A stretch of DNA of 64,000 nt from Trematomus loennbergii (Eukaryota > Chordata > Actinopteri > Perciformes > Nototheniidae). Under the pieces are notes generated by a model that searched no databases, was not told the origin of the DNA, and saw nothing but the letters and a program-made list of their open reading frames with translations. The stretch lies in NCBI GenBank assembly GCA_012861695.1, contig JAAOOA010000087.1, positions 496,001 to 560,000 on the forward strand, given 5' to 3'. The translations under genes and the position numbers were made by a program. Below, piece after piece: positions 37,403-49,394 of this stretch; position 1 is the stretch's first letter; each line of letters starts with the position of its first letter.

Positions 37403-37510
37403 GTGGTGAAGAAACCCTGAGGACTGGGGCCAATTTACACATCAACCAGCTCTTTATAGCACAGTCTGAGAAAGAGTGTTGATAATAAATCTTCAAACAT
37501 GTTCGATGAA
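37403..37510 (+). pseudogene. Astacin 3'UTR exon remnant (unit B)
   Basis: 'ttccaacag' then 'gtggtgaagaaaccctgag', with AATAAA kept near 37486. S-segment sequence lies immediately upstream, so the last coding exons have been deleted. Confidence 0.75.
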
Positions 37511-38255
37511 GTGTATTTTGTAGTTTGAGCACTTGTTATCACTTTTGTACTTCAAAACATGATCCCGAATTTAAGAAGAGGTGAGGCAAGTTTATTTATA
37601 TAGCACCTTTCAACACAAGGCAATTCAAAGTGCTTTACAAAATGAAAACATTAAGAGCATTAGAAACATATTATGAAATGCCATTTAAAAGCAAAGATAA
37701 TAAACATGAATACCAAAGGTACATGAATTAAAGTCACAGTGCAGTGTGGAGATACACACATCTGAAATGTTTCGCTCTGACTCTCATCATTGCTCACTTT
37801 TTAGCATAAATAGTTTTCTATGACCTCACTTTCTTTCTACTTTCTTTTTTAACTTTTCCGTTATTTCAGGTGTTTCATGCTAACGAACCCCTCTTTGGAA
37901 ATTCTAATCTGACCCCATGGTACCTTTTAGTTTTTCGCCGAAACTATTCCTCTTTTTAAATGCACATTAGTTAAGGTGAGAAGCAATGTGTAAAAGCTGC
38001 ATCTCTTATGTATAAACTCAAACTCTTATTACTTGTATGTGTCTGTGTTTCAAATGTCAGCATCAAAACAAACGTAACTTACCAAAGCACAAATTGGTGC
38101 ATAAAGGTATGTATTATGTAATCGGAAAAGCATCATCATTCATTTGTTGATCTTGTATTTAAGTAATAGTTAAGTAACTGAAGCTGCCAAAATAATTGTG
38201 GTCGAGTCAAAAGTATATAATATTTTGGAGTCGTACAGAAGATGATTAGTGCCAC
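37511..38255. repeat. Downstream flank of unit B
   Basis: Matches 13830-14215 in part. 37580-37650 is the 'tttatttatatagca' repeat. No gene is seen. Confidence 0.55.
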
Positions 38256-38413
38256 AAATGGGCGAAGCCTGCAAGCTAGTTCAGGCAGTCAACTCGAGCA
38301 CCAATGATACATTAACACGTGACGCACCTCGTCCCTCTTACAACCAACCAAACACATTCTCCTAAACATGCCGCTCTATTTAAGCTGCCAGGTCTTCCTG
38401 CCTCTGCCTCGCT

Positions 38414-38806
38414 ATGCTGCTGCTGCCACTGCTGTGTTCACTTGCTATTGCTATGTTCATGTTCCTGCTGCTGTGTTTCATGCTGCTGCTGCTCGCCTGC
38501 CCCACCACCACCCCAGCTTCCACCCCAGCTTCCGCCCCAGCTTCCGCCCCAGCTTCCGCCCAGCTTCCACCCCAGCTTCAGCCCAGCTTCCGCCCAGCTT
38601 CCGCCCCAGCTTCCGCCCAGCTTCCGCCCCAGCTTCCACCCCAGCTTCCAGCCCCAGCTTCCAGCCCAGCTTCCACCCCAGCTTCCACCCCAGCTTCCAG
38701 CCCAGCTTCCAGCCCCAGCTTCCAGCCCCAGCTTCCAGCCCCAGCTTCCAGCCCAGCTTCCACCCCAGCTTCCACCCCAGCTTCCACCTGTAGGCTCGGG
38801 GGATAG
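38414..38806 (+). CDS. Hypothetical 130-codon ORF: hydrophobic start plus Pro/Ala/Ser repeats
   Basis: ATG at 38414 opens a very hydrophobic stretch (MLLLPLLCSLAIAMFMFLLL) like a signal peptide or membrane anchor. It is followed by PAS/P-rich repeats from the 12-bp minisatellite. Unit lengths of 11 and 12 bp switch the repeat between frames. A TATA-like word lies about 37 bp upstream and AATAAA about 90 bp downstream of the stop. Overlapping ORFs exist in other frames, as expected of any such repeat, so coding is doubtful. Confidence 0.2.
   Translation: MLLLPLLCSLAIAMFMFLLLCFMLLLLACPTTTPASTPASAPASAPASAQLPPQLQPSFRPASAPASAQLPPQLPPQLPAPASSPASTPASTPASSPASSPSFQPQLPAPASSPASTPASTPASTCRLGG
38505..38786. 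repeat. 12-bp minisatellite
   Basis: About 24 units of the type CCCAGCTTCCAC/G, some 11 bp long. Confidence 0.95.
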
Positions 38807-39506
38807 GTATCTAATCATCACTCAATGTTCTTTGTAAATCTGTGGAGTGATGAGGCCCGAGCCTAGACGCCAAACTCAAACTATATGCTGCTTCTAATAA
38901 ACATGTTAAGAAACACGTGAGTTGTCTGACTGAACTGAAATATTTTTAGATCTGAAACAAAAGTGATTTTTTTGTTTTGTCCTGAGAATAAAAGCTGAAT
39001 TAATTTGTTTATGAATTTTCTCCAAAAAAACTTTCTTCCAGACATAAACACAAAAAAATCACTTTTGTTCAGATCTCAACAAATATTTCATTTCACATGA
39101 GGCCCTGATCTTCCTCCGTAAAGTATACATTTGCATCAAATTGAAATTCTCTAGTTATGTATATCAGCTCAGATTCTGCAACTATTGGACTTTTACAAAC
39201 ACGAACTCAATGGGATCCAATTGCTCTTTTTCCACTTAAGAAAATATATTTTTTGTAAGTAAAAGTGTCATGACTAAACTATAGAAACACTCAGATGCCA
39301 TTTCACAGAACATCTGTATTGGAAATATATCATATATCAATTATAATCTCATTTGCTAACAGTTCCTTTGGTAAGAAATTTGTTTAATATAAATCAATGA
39401 CTTTATAAAAGAGTATCATCCCCCTGTGGCACGCTCCTCTCTCTCTTTGGAAGCAGCATCTGGCATCAAGGTGAGATGTGCCATCAGTGTAAACAGAACA
39501 GCTGCA

Positions 39507-39528
39507 CACACACACCACACCACACACA

Positions 39529-39576
<48 letters not shown>

Positions 39577-39602
39577 CACCACACACACACACACACACAC
39601 AC

Positions 39603-39633
<31 letters not shown>

Positions 39634-39634
39634 C
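39507..39634. repeat. Interrupted (CA)n microsatellite
   Basis: About 128 bp of CA with ACC interruptions. Paralogous to 15786-15849. Confidence 0.97.
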
Positions 39635-40062
39635 CGTCTGACTTCATACTGAGTGTTTGTGGCGTCAGCATCAACTAATTTATCTCTTAGTCTTGTCTCT
39701 AGAGCTCAAGGAGGACATTAACTCTAATCGAGGAAATAAAAGGTATTTTCTTAAAACCCCAATAATGTGAAGGTGATTTTCCACATCTTTCTCGCTGACA
39801 CTGTTAGTGGATATGAGGCTGCATAATCCAAAGAAACGATCACAGTGTTTGAATGTTTAATGTTGATCTTGATAACTGCTTTGAGATGAAGCGTTCACTC
39901 TGCAGGTCGTTGCTTAAAGACCCTCTGCTTGTAATGAATGAACAACGATGGCTTCGTACAGAAAGGACTCTGATAGTAGAGAATGAAAGTCAGGGGTAAT
40001 AACACAGTATACTTTATTTGAAAGACAAATTAATACATAAAACATATTCAAGATAAGTAAAT

Positions 40063-40251
40063 GAGGCGTGTGGCGCAGTGGCCTAATGCTCGGATCAGGG
40101 GAGCACAGGTTCAAACCCCACTGCAGTCAGCATGTCGTTGTGTCCCTGAAACACTTCACCCCAAATTGCTCCTGTGGGGATTGTCCAGTATTGAGTATGT
40201 AAGTCGCTTTGGATAAAAGCGTCTAACAAGTAACATGTAATGTCATGTAAT
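40063..40251 (+). mobile_element. tRNA-derived SINE (unit C copy)
   Basis: Orthologous in position to 16280-16470, so the SINE entered before units B and C separated. Confidence 0.85.
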
Positions 40252-40572
40252 TAAAGTACCTCAGAATTTAACTTCAGTAAAGATGTTTGTCCGCTAGGGG
40301 GCGAAACTTCCTCACAGTTCACATGGAAACACCTGGTAGTAACACACCTTTACAGAGCTGCTTTAATGACACAGGTATTTAAGCATCGCCACTAAAGAAA
40401 AACAATTGTGTTTTCCCTCAGAATGTAAATGGAAAATCAGCATTTACTTTAATGAGAAGTTTCAAATGTACACCTGAATCCAGAAATGCCAATAAGGAGT
40501 CACATTAGATTAGATTACTTTATTGTCATTACATAATGCAAACAGAGTGTAACGAAATGAGAGGGTCTAACC

Positions 40573-42171
40573 TATGGGCTCAGAACAGTCTCATAATACA
40601 CACATGCACACAGAAGGATTCACACTTGTATTTCATGATCCGCAAAAGGATTCACACTGTATTTCCGGATCCACACTTGTGTTTTTCAATGCACACACAA
40701 ATGTGTTCCGTTCATATACATGTAAATAAAATCCAATACAGAAAAAAGTTTACATATGTATTTTTGATCCTCACATATTTGTTTTCCGTTTAAAACCCCT
40801 GAACCTGCAAACACAAACCGCTTTCTGTGCATGGATTGCTGTGCATTCGTGTGTGGTTTTTTGAGACTCCCCTGACGGTGACCCGATTCGTACTTGTAAT
40901 TTTTTCTATCTATAGCCAATCAGATGTCTCCTTCATTCTAAGCCCAATCACATGAGCGCGTCCCCACGAGGGTAGATTTATTGCGTTCATGACACTTCAT
41001 ATACGCATTTTGCGCTGTCCGGACTCGGAGCAGGGTTTCCGCGGACAGAATTTATTTTACCGGACAAATTTGAAACTTACCGGTCATGTTTCAATAATAA
41101 TAATATAATAAGAAGAAGAAGCAGAGTTTCCGTTAGCAGGTAATTACCGACTATGACCGGATATGGCTAATAACACGGGAGTAGGATCATCTCTTTTTTC
41201 CTCTCTCCCTCCCTCTCTCCTGACAGCCCGTCAGTTTCTCATGCAGCTCGCTAAAACTTCACTCGCGTTTATGTCCATATCGATCAGATCCAGCTCTCCT
41301 GATCGGCCTTTATAGAGAGCACCGATCAAACTATTAAGAGTGAATATCGGCCGATAATGACCGGCGGGGCTCCCCCCCGTTGACAGTTCACTGTCTAGCT
41401 CTGGCTTTGTAGTGCACTGATCGATTAGGCTAAGCTAACCTGTAGCTGCTCCCTCCACACTCACACAACTTCATACAGACATAAATAAAGCAGCTGTATT
41501 CGCCATACAGGAAACACACATTTAAAACGGTTTTGCCTGCCGTTTTTGTGTACACAAGCATTCATTAATGGTTCGGAAAGTGGCGCTGTACCTTAATATA
41601 TAAAGGCTTGTATTTGCGTGCATTTCCTGTTCGAAAGTGGCAATGTACTTAGAGTGGAGTGTCCTGAGATTAGCGCCTGCAGACAGGCTCCATGGACCTG
41701 TCAGCTCCGGACAGCGCAAAATGCGTACATGAAGCGCTACGTCATGAACGCAAGAAATCTACCCTCGTGGGGGCGCTCTCATGTGATTGGCTTAGAATTG
41801 AGGAGACATCTGATTGGCTATAAAATTCGTACTTGTACTTGTAAATTACAAGTACGAATCGGTCACCGTCAGGGGAGTCTCAAAAACCCACACACGAATG
41901 CACAGCGATCCATGCACAGAAAGCGGTTTGTGTTTGCAGGTGGCAGCGGTTTTAAACGGAAAACAAATATGTGAGAATCAAAATACATATGTAAAACTTT
42001 TTTCTGTATTTGGATTTTTTTACATGTATATGAAACGGAACACATTTGTTGTGCATTGAAAAACACAAGTGTGGATCCGGAAATACAAGTGTGAATCCTT
42101 TTGCGGATCATGAAATACAAGTGTGAATCCTTATGTGTGCATGTGTGTATATGAGACTGTTCTGAGCCATA
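40573..42171. mobile_element. 1.6-kb long-TIR DNA element with 6-bp target duplication
   Basis: The arms 40573-41024 and 41698-42171 are inverted copies of about 450-475 bp. They start TATGG(G)CTCAGAACAGT and end with its inverse. CTAACC flanks both sides (40567-40572 and 42172-42177). The interrupted host is a reverse copy of the retroposon at 21488-21770, which reads 'gcactctggttagaccct' there, so the uninserted target is known. The interior has no transposase. Six-base duplications and TAY-type termini recall the IS3EU group as I remember it; this is an inference. Confidence 0.8.
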
Positions 42172-42650
42172 CTAACCAGAGTGCAGACAGTCAGTTATAT
42201 AACATCACTACCAGCAGTCTGTACAAATAAATGATACAAATAAAGAAATAGATGTAAAATGTATAAATAAGAATACATACTATTTAAAACACATTTGCAC
42301 AATCATCCTCAGTGTCATCTACACAGTGATCCTTCTTTAAAGATTGTTATGCAGTGTAAATAAACACAACTAAAGCACAAACAAAAGAAACAAGGTATTA
42401 TTTATTTATATTTTAACCCTTGTGTTGTGTTCGAAAGCTGTTACCGTTCATGGTGTTCGCGGGTCAGTTTTGACCCATGATTTATCTCAGTCCAAAACAC
42501 ACACAAAAAATGGCTATCATCCAATATTGTTTTAACTACATCATAACTAACTTATTATGCATTCATAACCGTACAATCCTGTTGTGATTTAATGTTATGG
42601 CCCAAAACACATTACACCACATATTGCACACGTGCATGTGTGAGTTCAGG
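42172..42650. other. Retroposon remainder and unassigned DNA
   Basis: 42172-42330 completes the interrupted retroposon. 42420-42500 has a 'gggtcagttttgacccat' inverted word often seen in fish repeats. No gene is seen. Confidence 0.4.
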
Positions 42651-42696
42651 TTCAAGTGTTAGTGCACATATTCTTTGAGAAAGGTGGAGTTCCCGT

Positions 42697-42731
42697 GGGG
42701 GGGAGGGGGGGGGGGGGCAGAGGGAGGGGAG
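42697..42731 (+). repeat. G-rich tract
   Basis: Several runs of G, the longest about 15, could form a G-quadruplex on the plus strand and are error-prone in sequencing. Confidence 0.8.
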
Positions 42732-42941
42732 ACCAGGTGCATGATGCGAAAAATGATTGTTACAGTTTAAAGGTATGACGATAAAATTGTGCATTCAAAG
42801 GAGGATCTTCCTGCACCCAATGAAGCTTCTGTAAAAGGACATTTAATCATTGCTTCACATATATATACATTATACATATATATTACGTATATATTTTACT
42901 TTGTATTTACTACACTTTCTAATGAGCAGGTTTTCTCTCAG

Positions 42942-42987
42942 GAGCCGTCTGTCTCTGAGCTCCTGTGGAGGGCCAACAAGGATGTGG
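42942..42987 (+). pseudogene. Orphan astacin propeptide-like exon (unit C)
   Basis: Same encoded peptide as 16897-16942, with acceptor 'ttttctctcag' and donor 'gtgagt' at 42988. It differs from the unit B copy by a silent change. The only astacin pieces after it in this unit are the last coding exon at 63303 and the UTR. If transcribed through, an exon-skipped product without the zinc site would result. Confidence 0.65.
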
Positions 42988-43219
42988 GTGAGTCAACATG
43001 CACATTTATGTATTTATATATTCAGAGGTAGAGTGAACATTAATAGACATTTCTAAATGTGCCAAAAACCCTGGACACATATTACAGTCACCCTGAGAAA
43101 GAACATAAATAATGACTATAATTATTTGTAGAGACATAATGAGGCAAGGCAAGTTTATTTATATAGCATCTTTCAACACAAGGCAATTCAAAGTGCTTTA
43201 CAAAAATGAAAGACATTAA

Positions 43220-46200
43220 GAAAAAGTGCAGCAGAAACAACCTGATACACTTCTTCCAGTATAATTCAATGAACACACATTGAAATATAACCTTTGACCT
43301 CATTCACACAGTACAACTGAAGTATTCTTAGACATATTGTGTGTGTTGGGACGTACTATGAGATTGCACATTTGTTCACTGTCTCATAGCATATTTTAGT
43401 TTACTCAGTGCAGACAGGTTGTATTGAATCTTGCAGACACTGCCCTTATTTTAACCTCTTACTCCTTGAGCCAACTCCCTGTTAGAGAACGTGCTATTCA
43501 AGCATTGTGTCGCTAACAGGTGAAGGTATGTCACCATTGGTTGACAGTTTTGAAAGGTTGGGCTATTTTGATTCCTTACTATGTTATCATTAAATAATGC
43601 CAGATTAAATTAGAATCTAATACAAAAAGTGGTCATATGAATTAGTTACTATTTGTTTAACTTAATTACCTGTGTACTGCAAAATGTAAATTCACAATAC
43701 AAGGCCTTTTTATCATTTTTCAAATGAGTTTCACTCCCATCTGTACTCTGAGTGGTTTGTTCATATATCATCAATAGCCAGATTTAAGACTGATTATTGA
43801 TGATTGCGTTAAGGATTATAACATCTGTTTCCCTAAAAAACATGTGGAGAATAGATTTTTCTTAAAGGCTGCTGACAGTTTTTCTGGATTTATGTAGTGG
43901 TACAAACCCATATCAAAACTCCCCTCTGTAAAAACCTTTGACTCTAATAAGTCGACAATAAAACAAGAATGTGATCCTGGTTTTAACCAGTGTACACACT
44001 GTGCTGTTTCTGTATGCGTTAGTATATTTAAAGATAACATTTCAGAAAACGTGTACTGTAATAAAAAACAAAGTCATGATGTGAGTGAAACATTTTTAAT
44101 TGTAATATTATTCACCATCCACCTCTTTAAAAATAATGACATTTCAAATGATAAGCTCCATCTTCTAAACAGGGCATTAATAAAATAGACTTTACAAGCA
44201 TATTTCATGCAATTTTGATATTTAAAAACCCTTTATTTATCTCCCAGTCAGACGGGACGTTTGCAGTCAGTTAGTCTCACCTGTACAGGCAGTGCTGGAG
44301 TGTGTTCAAGGTGAAGAATGAGATCATAATCATTAGAAGCAGTCCAACCAGTCAGACCGCTCTCACTGACACAGGCTGCAGCCATCAGACACTTAGATTA
44401 GCTTAGTTTAGCATATATACTAGGAAAAGGGGGGAAATAGTGAGTGACAAAATACACATTTAAGTGTACTTAATATATCTCTGTACGAAAACTGAAATGT
44501 AAAAACAATTTGGCAACTTGTTTTGGTCCCAGCCAAGAAATAGCCCGACCCATAATCCCCTGTTTAAATGTCTTATTGATGTTTTTACTCTCTGATTTGG
44601 TATGGATTAAACAAACTGGATTCAGAGCTGCTGATAGGTGGATTTTGTTACCTTTGGACAGGCTGGCTTTGTCTTCCCTGTTTCCAGTCTTTATGCTAAG
44701 CTAAGCTAACCAGTTGATGGCCTTATTTCTAACAAACATATACAGCAATCTTAATATCTATGATCAGCTGATCCAAGAGGGTTTTAAATAGTTTATAAAG
44801 CTTCAGAAGAACCAAATCTATCAGACAAATGTAGTTAAGTAGAAATGGAAATAGTTAAGTACATTTTTTTAAGCTACTTTCCCTAAATTGAGAACTAGTG
44901 AAAACTGTACTTCAGTAAGTACATTTAAAAAACACAAAAAATAACATTCTTTGTTCCTTTTTTTTAATCCATTGAGGCTTTGTTCAAACTTTACAAGCAG
45001 TGTGCAGAGAGGTGGACGAAATACAATTAACATAACACAACAGACAGCTGAGATGTAACATTTTAATTTCCCTGGTTTGTTAAACCACTGCAGCCTAATG
45101 TTTAATGATCAGGTATTGTTGATTCTCCAAGTAACTGTCAATACATTTTGTACCAATATACTATAATTCAATAATCAATCCTGAACTTCCCCTTTAAAAC
45201 ACACCAGAGACCCATCATTTTCCCCTCAATTGAAAATTATAAAAACAAATATATATGTATTGTTAAAAGGTTACGGTTTTTACTCAGACCGGGCATAAAA
45301 GGTGTGACCCACACATCACCACGAGGTACCGACAAAACTCCCTTCTTTCTATACTACCTCCATTAATCAGTTTTACACATAATTTCAAACACAAACCTTA
45401 ATGAACACACCTCTGAAACCTTGGGATTCAATACCCGTAAAGCACTGCTGCCGTATTTAAGATCAACCGATCGTGGCGACCTCCAATATGACATAGAGTC
45501 CAGCAACAGAGTTATCTTAGGGGGGACTTACCTGTTGTTCTCTCTGGTGTTTCTGCAAGACTCCGTCAGGGATTGATCCAGCAAAGGAACAGGACACTGG
45601 AATCAAACTGGACTCAGGACTCAAGCTATGTGGGAACAGGTTACATTGCCGTCTGAATTGTCACCTATTCAACAATAATCAGAAGGGCTACATGGACTTT
45701 AGTTTGCTCTCACAAATGTGAACAGGTAGTTTTATATATTATAAGTTACAACACCACATCAATAACAATTAAATGCGTTTTTCCCAGATACTTATTATAT
45801 CCGAGATCTTTGCCTCAATACAAGTAAGTATACGATCGTCTTCCGTTGCTTGCTAAACAAGCTGGAGAGCTCAAGTTGAACTGGGTTCAAAGAGGAACTG
45901 CTCTCCTATGTTCTTCAGTCTTCTTTTATCCTCTTCTTTCCCGCGGCTTGTCAAATGGTCTGACACATGGTTTGTCACATGCTTTGCGTGCAAGCTGGTG
46001 CGTTTAGAGGTGTCCTTCTTCGTTGCTGTGGTTAACTGTTCACTTCCAGCGAGGAAATACATAATCTCCTCGAAAGAGGAACTGCGTACTTTGCATCACG
46101 GGTCTTTATGAGCACCCATGTCAGGATTTATGTTATACACCCTGTTTATATTGCTAAAGCATTAAACTATACGATACATGACTATGGCATTCAGAGTTTT

Positions 46201-46640
46201 AACACAGTTTTTAGCATATTTAAGCTTTATATAATAAAATACATTGTTCCATTTTCTTACTCTCTTCAACAGTATATATCCAGTATTTTACTAATGAAAA
46301 AGGAGTGCATTACTTCCACTAGTAATGTCTGCAAGTATGAAACACTTTTGAACACAATTCTGAGACAATAAATACTTTTCTTGTCCCCCTGACATATAAA
46401 GAAGTGGTAAAAGTTTATTTCTGAGTAAATAGTTTTTCTGATCACTTCAAGTCATGACGGCAGGTAGTGCAATCCGTAGAATAAACTAGAGTACATTAGA
46501 ACATACTCATCAGTATTATGTGTTTTTATTAGTCTCATCAAGGTGAACCATATGTGATCAGATTCTGAAACATGTACTATGTGTACAATGTACTTCCCCA
46601 GTTGAATACATTTATTACATTTAGTGAGAGTGACTCTTTC
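43220..46640. repeat. Segment S copy in unit C, carrying a solo LTR
   Basis: Matches 17170-19580 apart from the insertion 45261-46271. Confidence 0.8.
45257..46275. mobile_element. Solo LTR, 1011 bp
   Basis: 45261-46271 starts TGTTAAAAGG and ends CTCTTCAACA, with GTAT on both sides (45257-45260 and 46272-46275). The paralogous S copy near 19195 has no insertion. There is an AATAAA near 46231. No internal element remains. Orientation is uncertain. Confidence 0.75.
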
Positions 46641-46662
46641 TGTAGAAAATCAAATGGTTGTT

Positions 46663-48296
46663 CTACTCAGTGTGATTGACAGGAGAGATGATCAGAGGGG
46701 CAGAGTTTTTACCACCATGATTAGGACAGGGACTAAAGTATGGGTAGAGTTTCTCTTTGAAGCAGCAGCCAGTGAAGGAGTAGATCAGAGCTGTGCAGCA
46801 TCAACATCATAAAAGGAGACCAGACCCTCCTCATAATCCACAAACACCCCCACCTTCTCAGGCTGAGACTTCAGAGAGAGACGGACTGGAGGAACAGCAA
46901 AAGCTTGTACTCATTTTCATTCCTCAACCTATCATCCAGTAACCATTCTGAGGAGACATGTGATCTGTCCCTTCCTGTTGATCGACTCTCTGGCCACTCC
47001 TAAATCCACTCAGTCTTCCCTTTAACCTGAACCTCGTAATAAAATCTTCCTGAAGAGAAACTCTGCTTTGCTAAGAACAGACACAATATCAAATCTCTCT
47101 GGATTGTCTGGGAGATTCTTCTCACATCACCATGTTTAACTTGTTTTCCATCATCAGACAGGATGAGTTGGGATGTGCTGTATCAGGATCAAGAGTCACC
47201 TCCACCTCATACTGCTGGACCCTCTTCAGCTCCACCTCAAGCAGCTTCTTCATCTGTTTACTGAGCGTCTCCTCCAGCTGAGTCACAGCTCTCCTCACAG
47301 TCCCCTCATATGAAGGTGGACGGACCCTGACTTCTGTCCAGTTCTTGGTGGGTGGAGCAGCGTTCAGGGACGTGAAGCTTTGGAGGAGGTGGAGCTGGTC
47401 TTCAGAGCGTGACAGCTGCTCCACCTCAGAGCTTCTCTTCTTCAGCTCAGAGATTTCCTGTTCCAGCTCTTTGATGAAGCCTTCAGCCTGTTCCTCTGTC
47501 TCTCTCTGCTTCTCTTTGATGGTGTCGATGAGCTCGGCCTGGCTTCTCTCAACAGACTCCTTCAGAGCGGTGAAGACCTGAACACCATCTGCTATCTCTC
47601 TGTCTGCTCCTTCCTTACTGAGCTCCACTGAGCGATTCATCTCCTGAATCTTCAGTCGTCTCTTCTGGATCATCTGCTGAATTTCAGCCTCTGTCTTCCC
47701 CAGCTCAGCCTTCTTTCCTTCATATCCTTCTTTCAGAGGAACAACATCATGTGTCTTGTGGTCTAAAGGTGCAGAGCATGCAGACACACACCTGGTCGGT
47801 CTTACAGAACAGCTCCAGCAGTTTATCGTGCTTCACACACATCCTGCTTTCCAGGTTCTCCTCAGGGTCGATCAGCTGATGTTTCTTCAGGCCTGCTTGT
47901 CAGGTGAGGCTCCAGGTGAGTCTCACAGTAGGAGGCCAGACACACCAGGCAGGACTTCAGGGCCTTCAGTCTGGTTCCAGTGCAGACGTCACAGGGAACT
48001 TCTCCTGGTTTGACAACTTGTTGCTCTGAGCTGCTGCTGCTGGCTTTCTGTTGAGCTGACTGTCTGAACTGAGCAGCCATCTCAGAGATGAAAGTGTTGA
48101 CCAGCAGCTCAGGCTTGTGTGAAAACTTTTTACAGTTGGACACTGATAGGGACTTTAGTATCCCAGTGTTAGAGATGCAGGCTTTACAGAAGTTGTGTCC
48201 ACATGGTGTGCTGACTGGATCAGTGAACACATCCAGACAGATGGAGCACAGAAACTGATCTTCAGTCAGCAGACAGCTGGCAGCAGACATGTCTCT
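46663..48296 (-). pseudogene. TRIM E3 ubiquitin ligase copy, unit C, frameshifted
   Basis: ATG at 48290 ([19 protein letters not shown]), stop TAG near 46663. The order is RING, two B-boxes, coiled coil, PRY/SPRY as in the unit B copy. The first half of the RING is intact (C15 to C38). Indels then change the frame, so one of the last zinc-ligand cysteines is missing and the region reads [12 protein letters not shown] before returning to frame at PELLVN. Further frame changes occur near 47895, 47770 and 47145. The coiled coil is open and almost identical to unit B. As written the gene is broken; see the finding on indel pattern. Confidence 0.85.
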
Positions 48297-49137
48297 CTGA
48301 GGACAAAACGTGTGAAAAAAACAAAAACTGTAATGTATATATGATTTAATCTCTTGTATCTGTTTGCTATAAGTCAAATAGATGGTGATACTGAACTCTG
48401 CTGATGTATCATGATTATGCGAGGGTGAAAGATTGCTCAAATTTGCAGTACACTGTTATTGTTAAATGTTAACAAATCTCTCTGTTTGTTAATATTATAA
48501 ATAAATCTGGAAAATCATAGCAGCATTCAGTTTAAACTCTAAGAAACACAATGTGTAAGCTCTAATACTGTTGGGGGATTTTGCCGTTGTTGAACAGAGG
48601 AGTGAAACCTCCTGCTGAGCATCACTGAAGTTAATACTAGTAAAAAACAGTAAACGTTATCAGCTTCAAAAGGCAGACAGCAGTTACTACAGAAACAGGT
48701 TCAAAGCTCAAGGCTACTTACCACAGTGTGTACAAATGATATAAGATGAAATATGTAATTGTCATGCCTTTTTATAAGATAAACTTGTAACATAACACCA
48801 GATCCCTTGCTTTGGACAGTCCAGAATAAATCTAATATTTAGATTCTACTTTGTTTAATAGAGTCAATTATAAAGATGTTTTCAAATACAGGAAATATGA
48901 AAATAAGTATAAGCTAATGCTAGCTTTGACTGTATGCTCTCTAACCTAACTTAACCAGAGTTTACATTGTAGTTATATTGTTGGCTGTTGCTAATGTAAA
49001 TGTTGAGGTTTTATCTTAACTGACACATTATAGTATAATATTCTTTATATGGTAAACTGATATAATACAGTCAGATTCAGATTTTAATCCAACTTTGACT
49101 AAATATTTAGTAAGTGATGTGTCTGTAGTGTACTCAC

Positions 49138-49255
49138 CAGTGTTTGCAGAGTCCTGCTGTGTTGTTGAGAAAAAGCTGCTGGATTCAGTTGAGTGTTTCT
49201 TCAGAGAAACAGAGACTTGTCTCGGCTGCTGCTCTGCTGTCGCTCAGACAAACTT
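49138..49255 (-). other. Noncoding first exon of unit C TRIM
   Basis: Same layout as unit B, with donor GTGAGT read from 49132-49137. The 5' end is estimated. Confidence 0.6.
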
Positions 49256-49265
49256 CAGCTTTGAT

Positions 49266-49283
49266 TTCCGGGAAATGGAAACT
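49266..49283. promoter_or_regulatory. Overlapping GAS-like and ISRE-like sites upstream of TRIM (unit C)
   Basis: TTCCGGGAA (49266-49274) and GAAATGGAAACT (49272-49283). The ISRE-like part is identical to unit B. The GAS-like part differs only at a spacer base, so both consensus motifs are kept. Confidence 0.55.
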
Positions 49284-49394
49284 CTTCTCTTACAGTGTGG
49301 TTCAACCTGTCAGTGGCAGTTTGCCAAGAGGGAGTGGAGGAAGAACTGTTGAGGCTTGTTATTTAACTTTGTGACGATGCATTTTACAGTTGTG

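Larger units (their letters stand above)
38256..38935 (+). mobile_element. 680-bp insertion with promoter-like and poly(A)-like signals, possibly a solo LTR
   Basis: The flanks 'gtgccacaa' and 'actgaa' are adjacent in unit A (about 14230) and separated here. Inside are a TATA-like TATTTAAG (about 38377), a 12-bp minisatellite (38505-38786), an inverted pair AGGCTCGGG / CCCGAGCCT and AATAAA near 38897. The order TATA, then AATAAA suits an LTR, but the termini are not clear. Confidence 0.4.

Noticed and set aside
38368..38837. Several overlapping ORFs on both strands over 38368-38837
   Set aside because: They arise from the 12-bp minisatellite, which keeps most frames open. Only the 38414 frame has a leader-like start and is listed at low confidence.
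39384..39674. ORFs of alternating His/Thr or Cys/Val
   Set aside because: Translation of a CA microsatellite.
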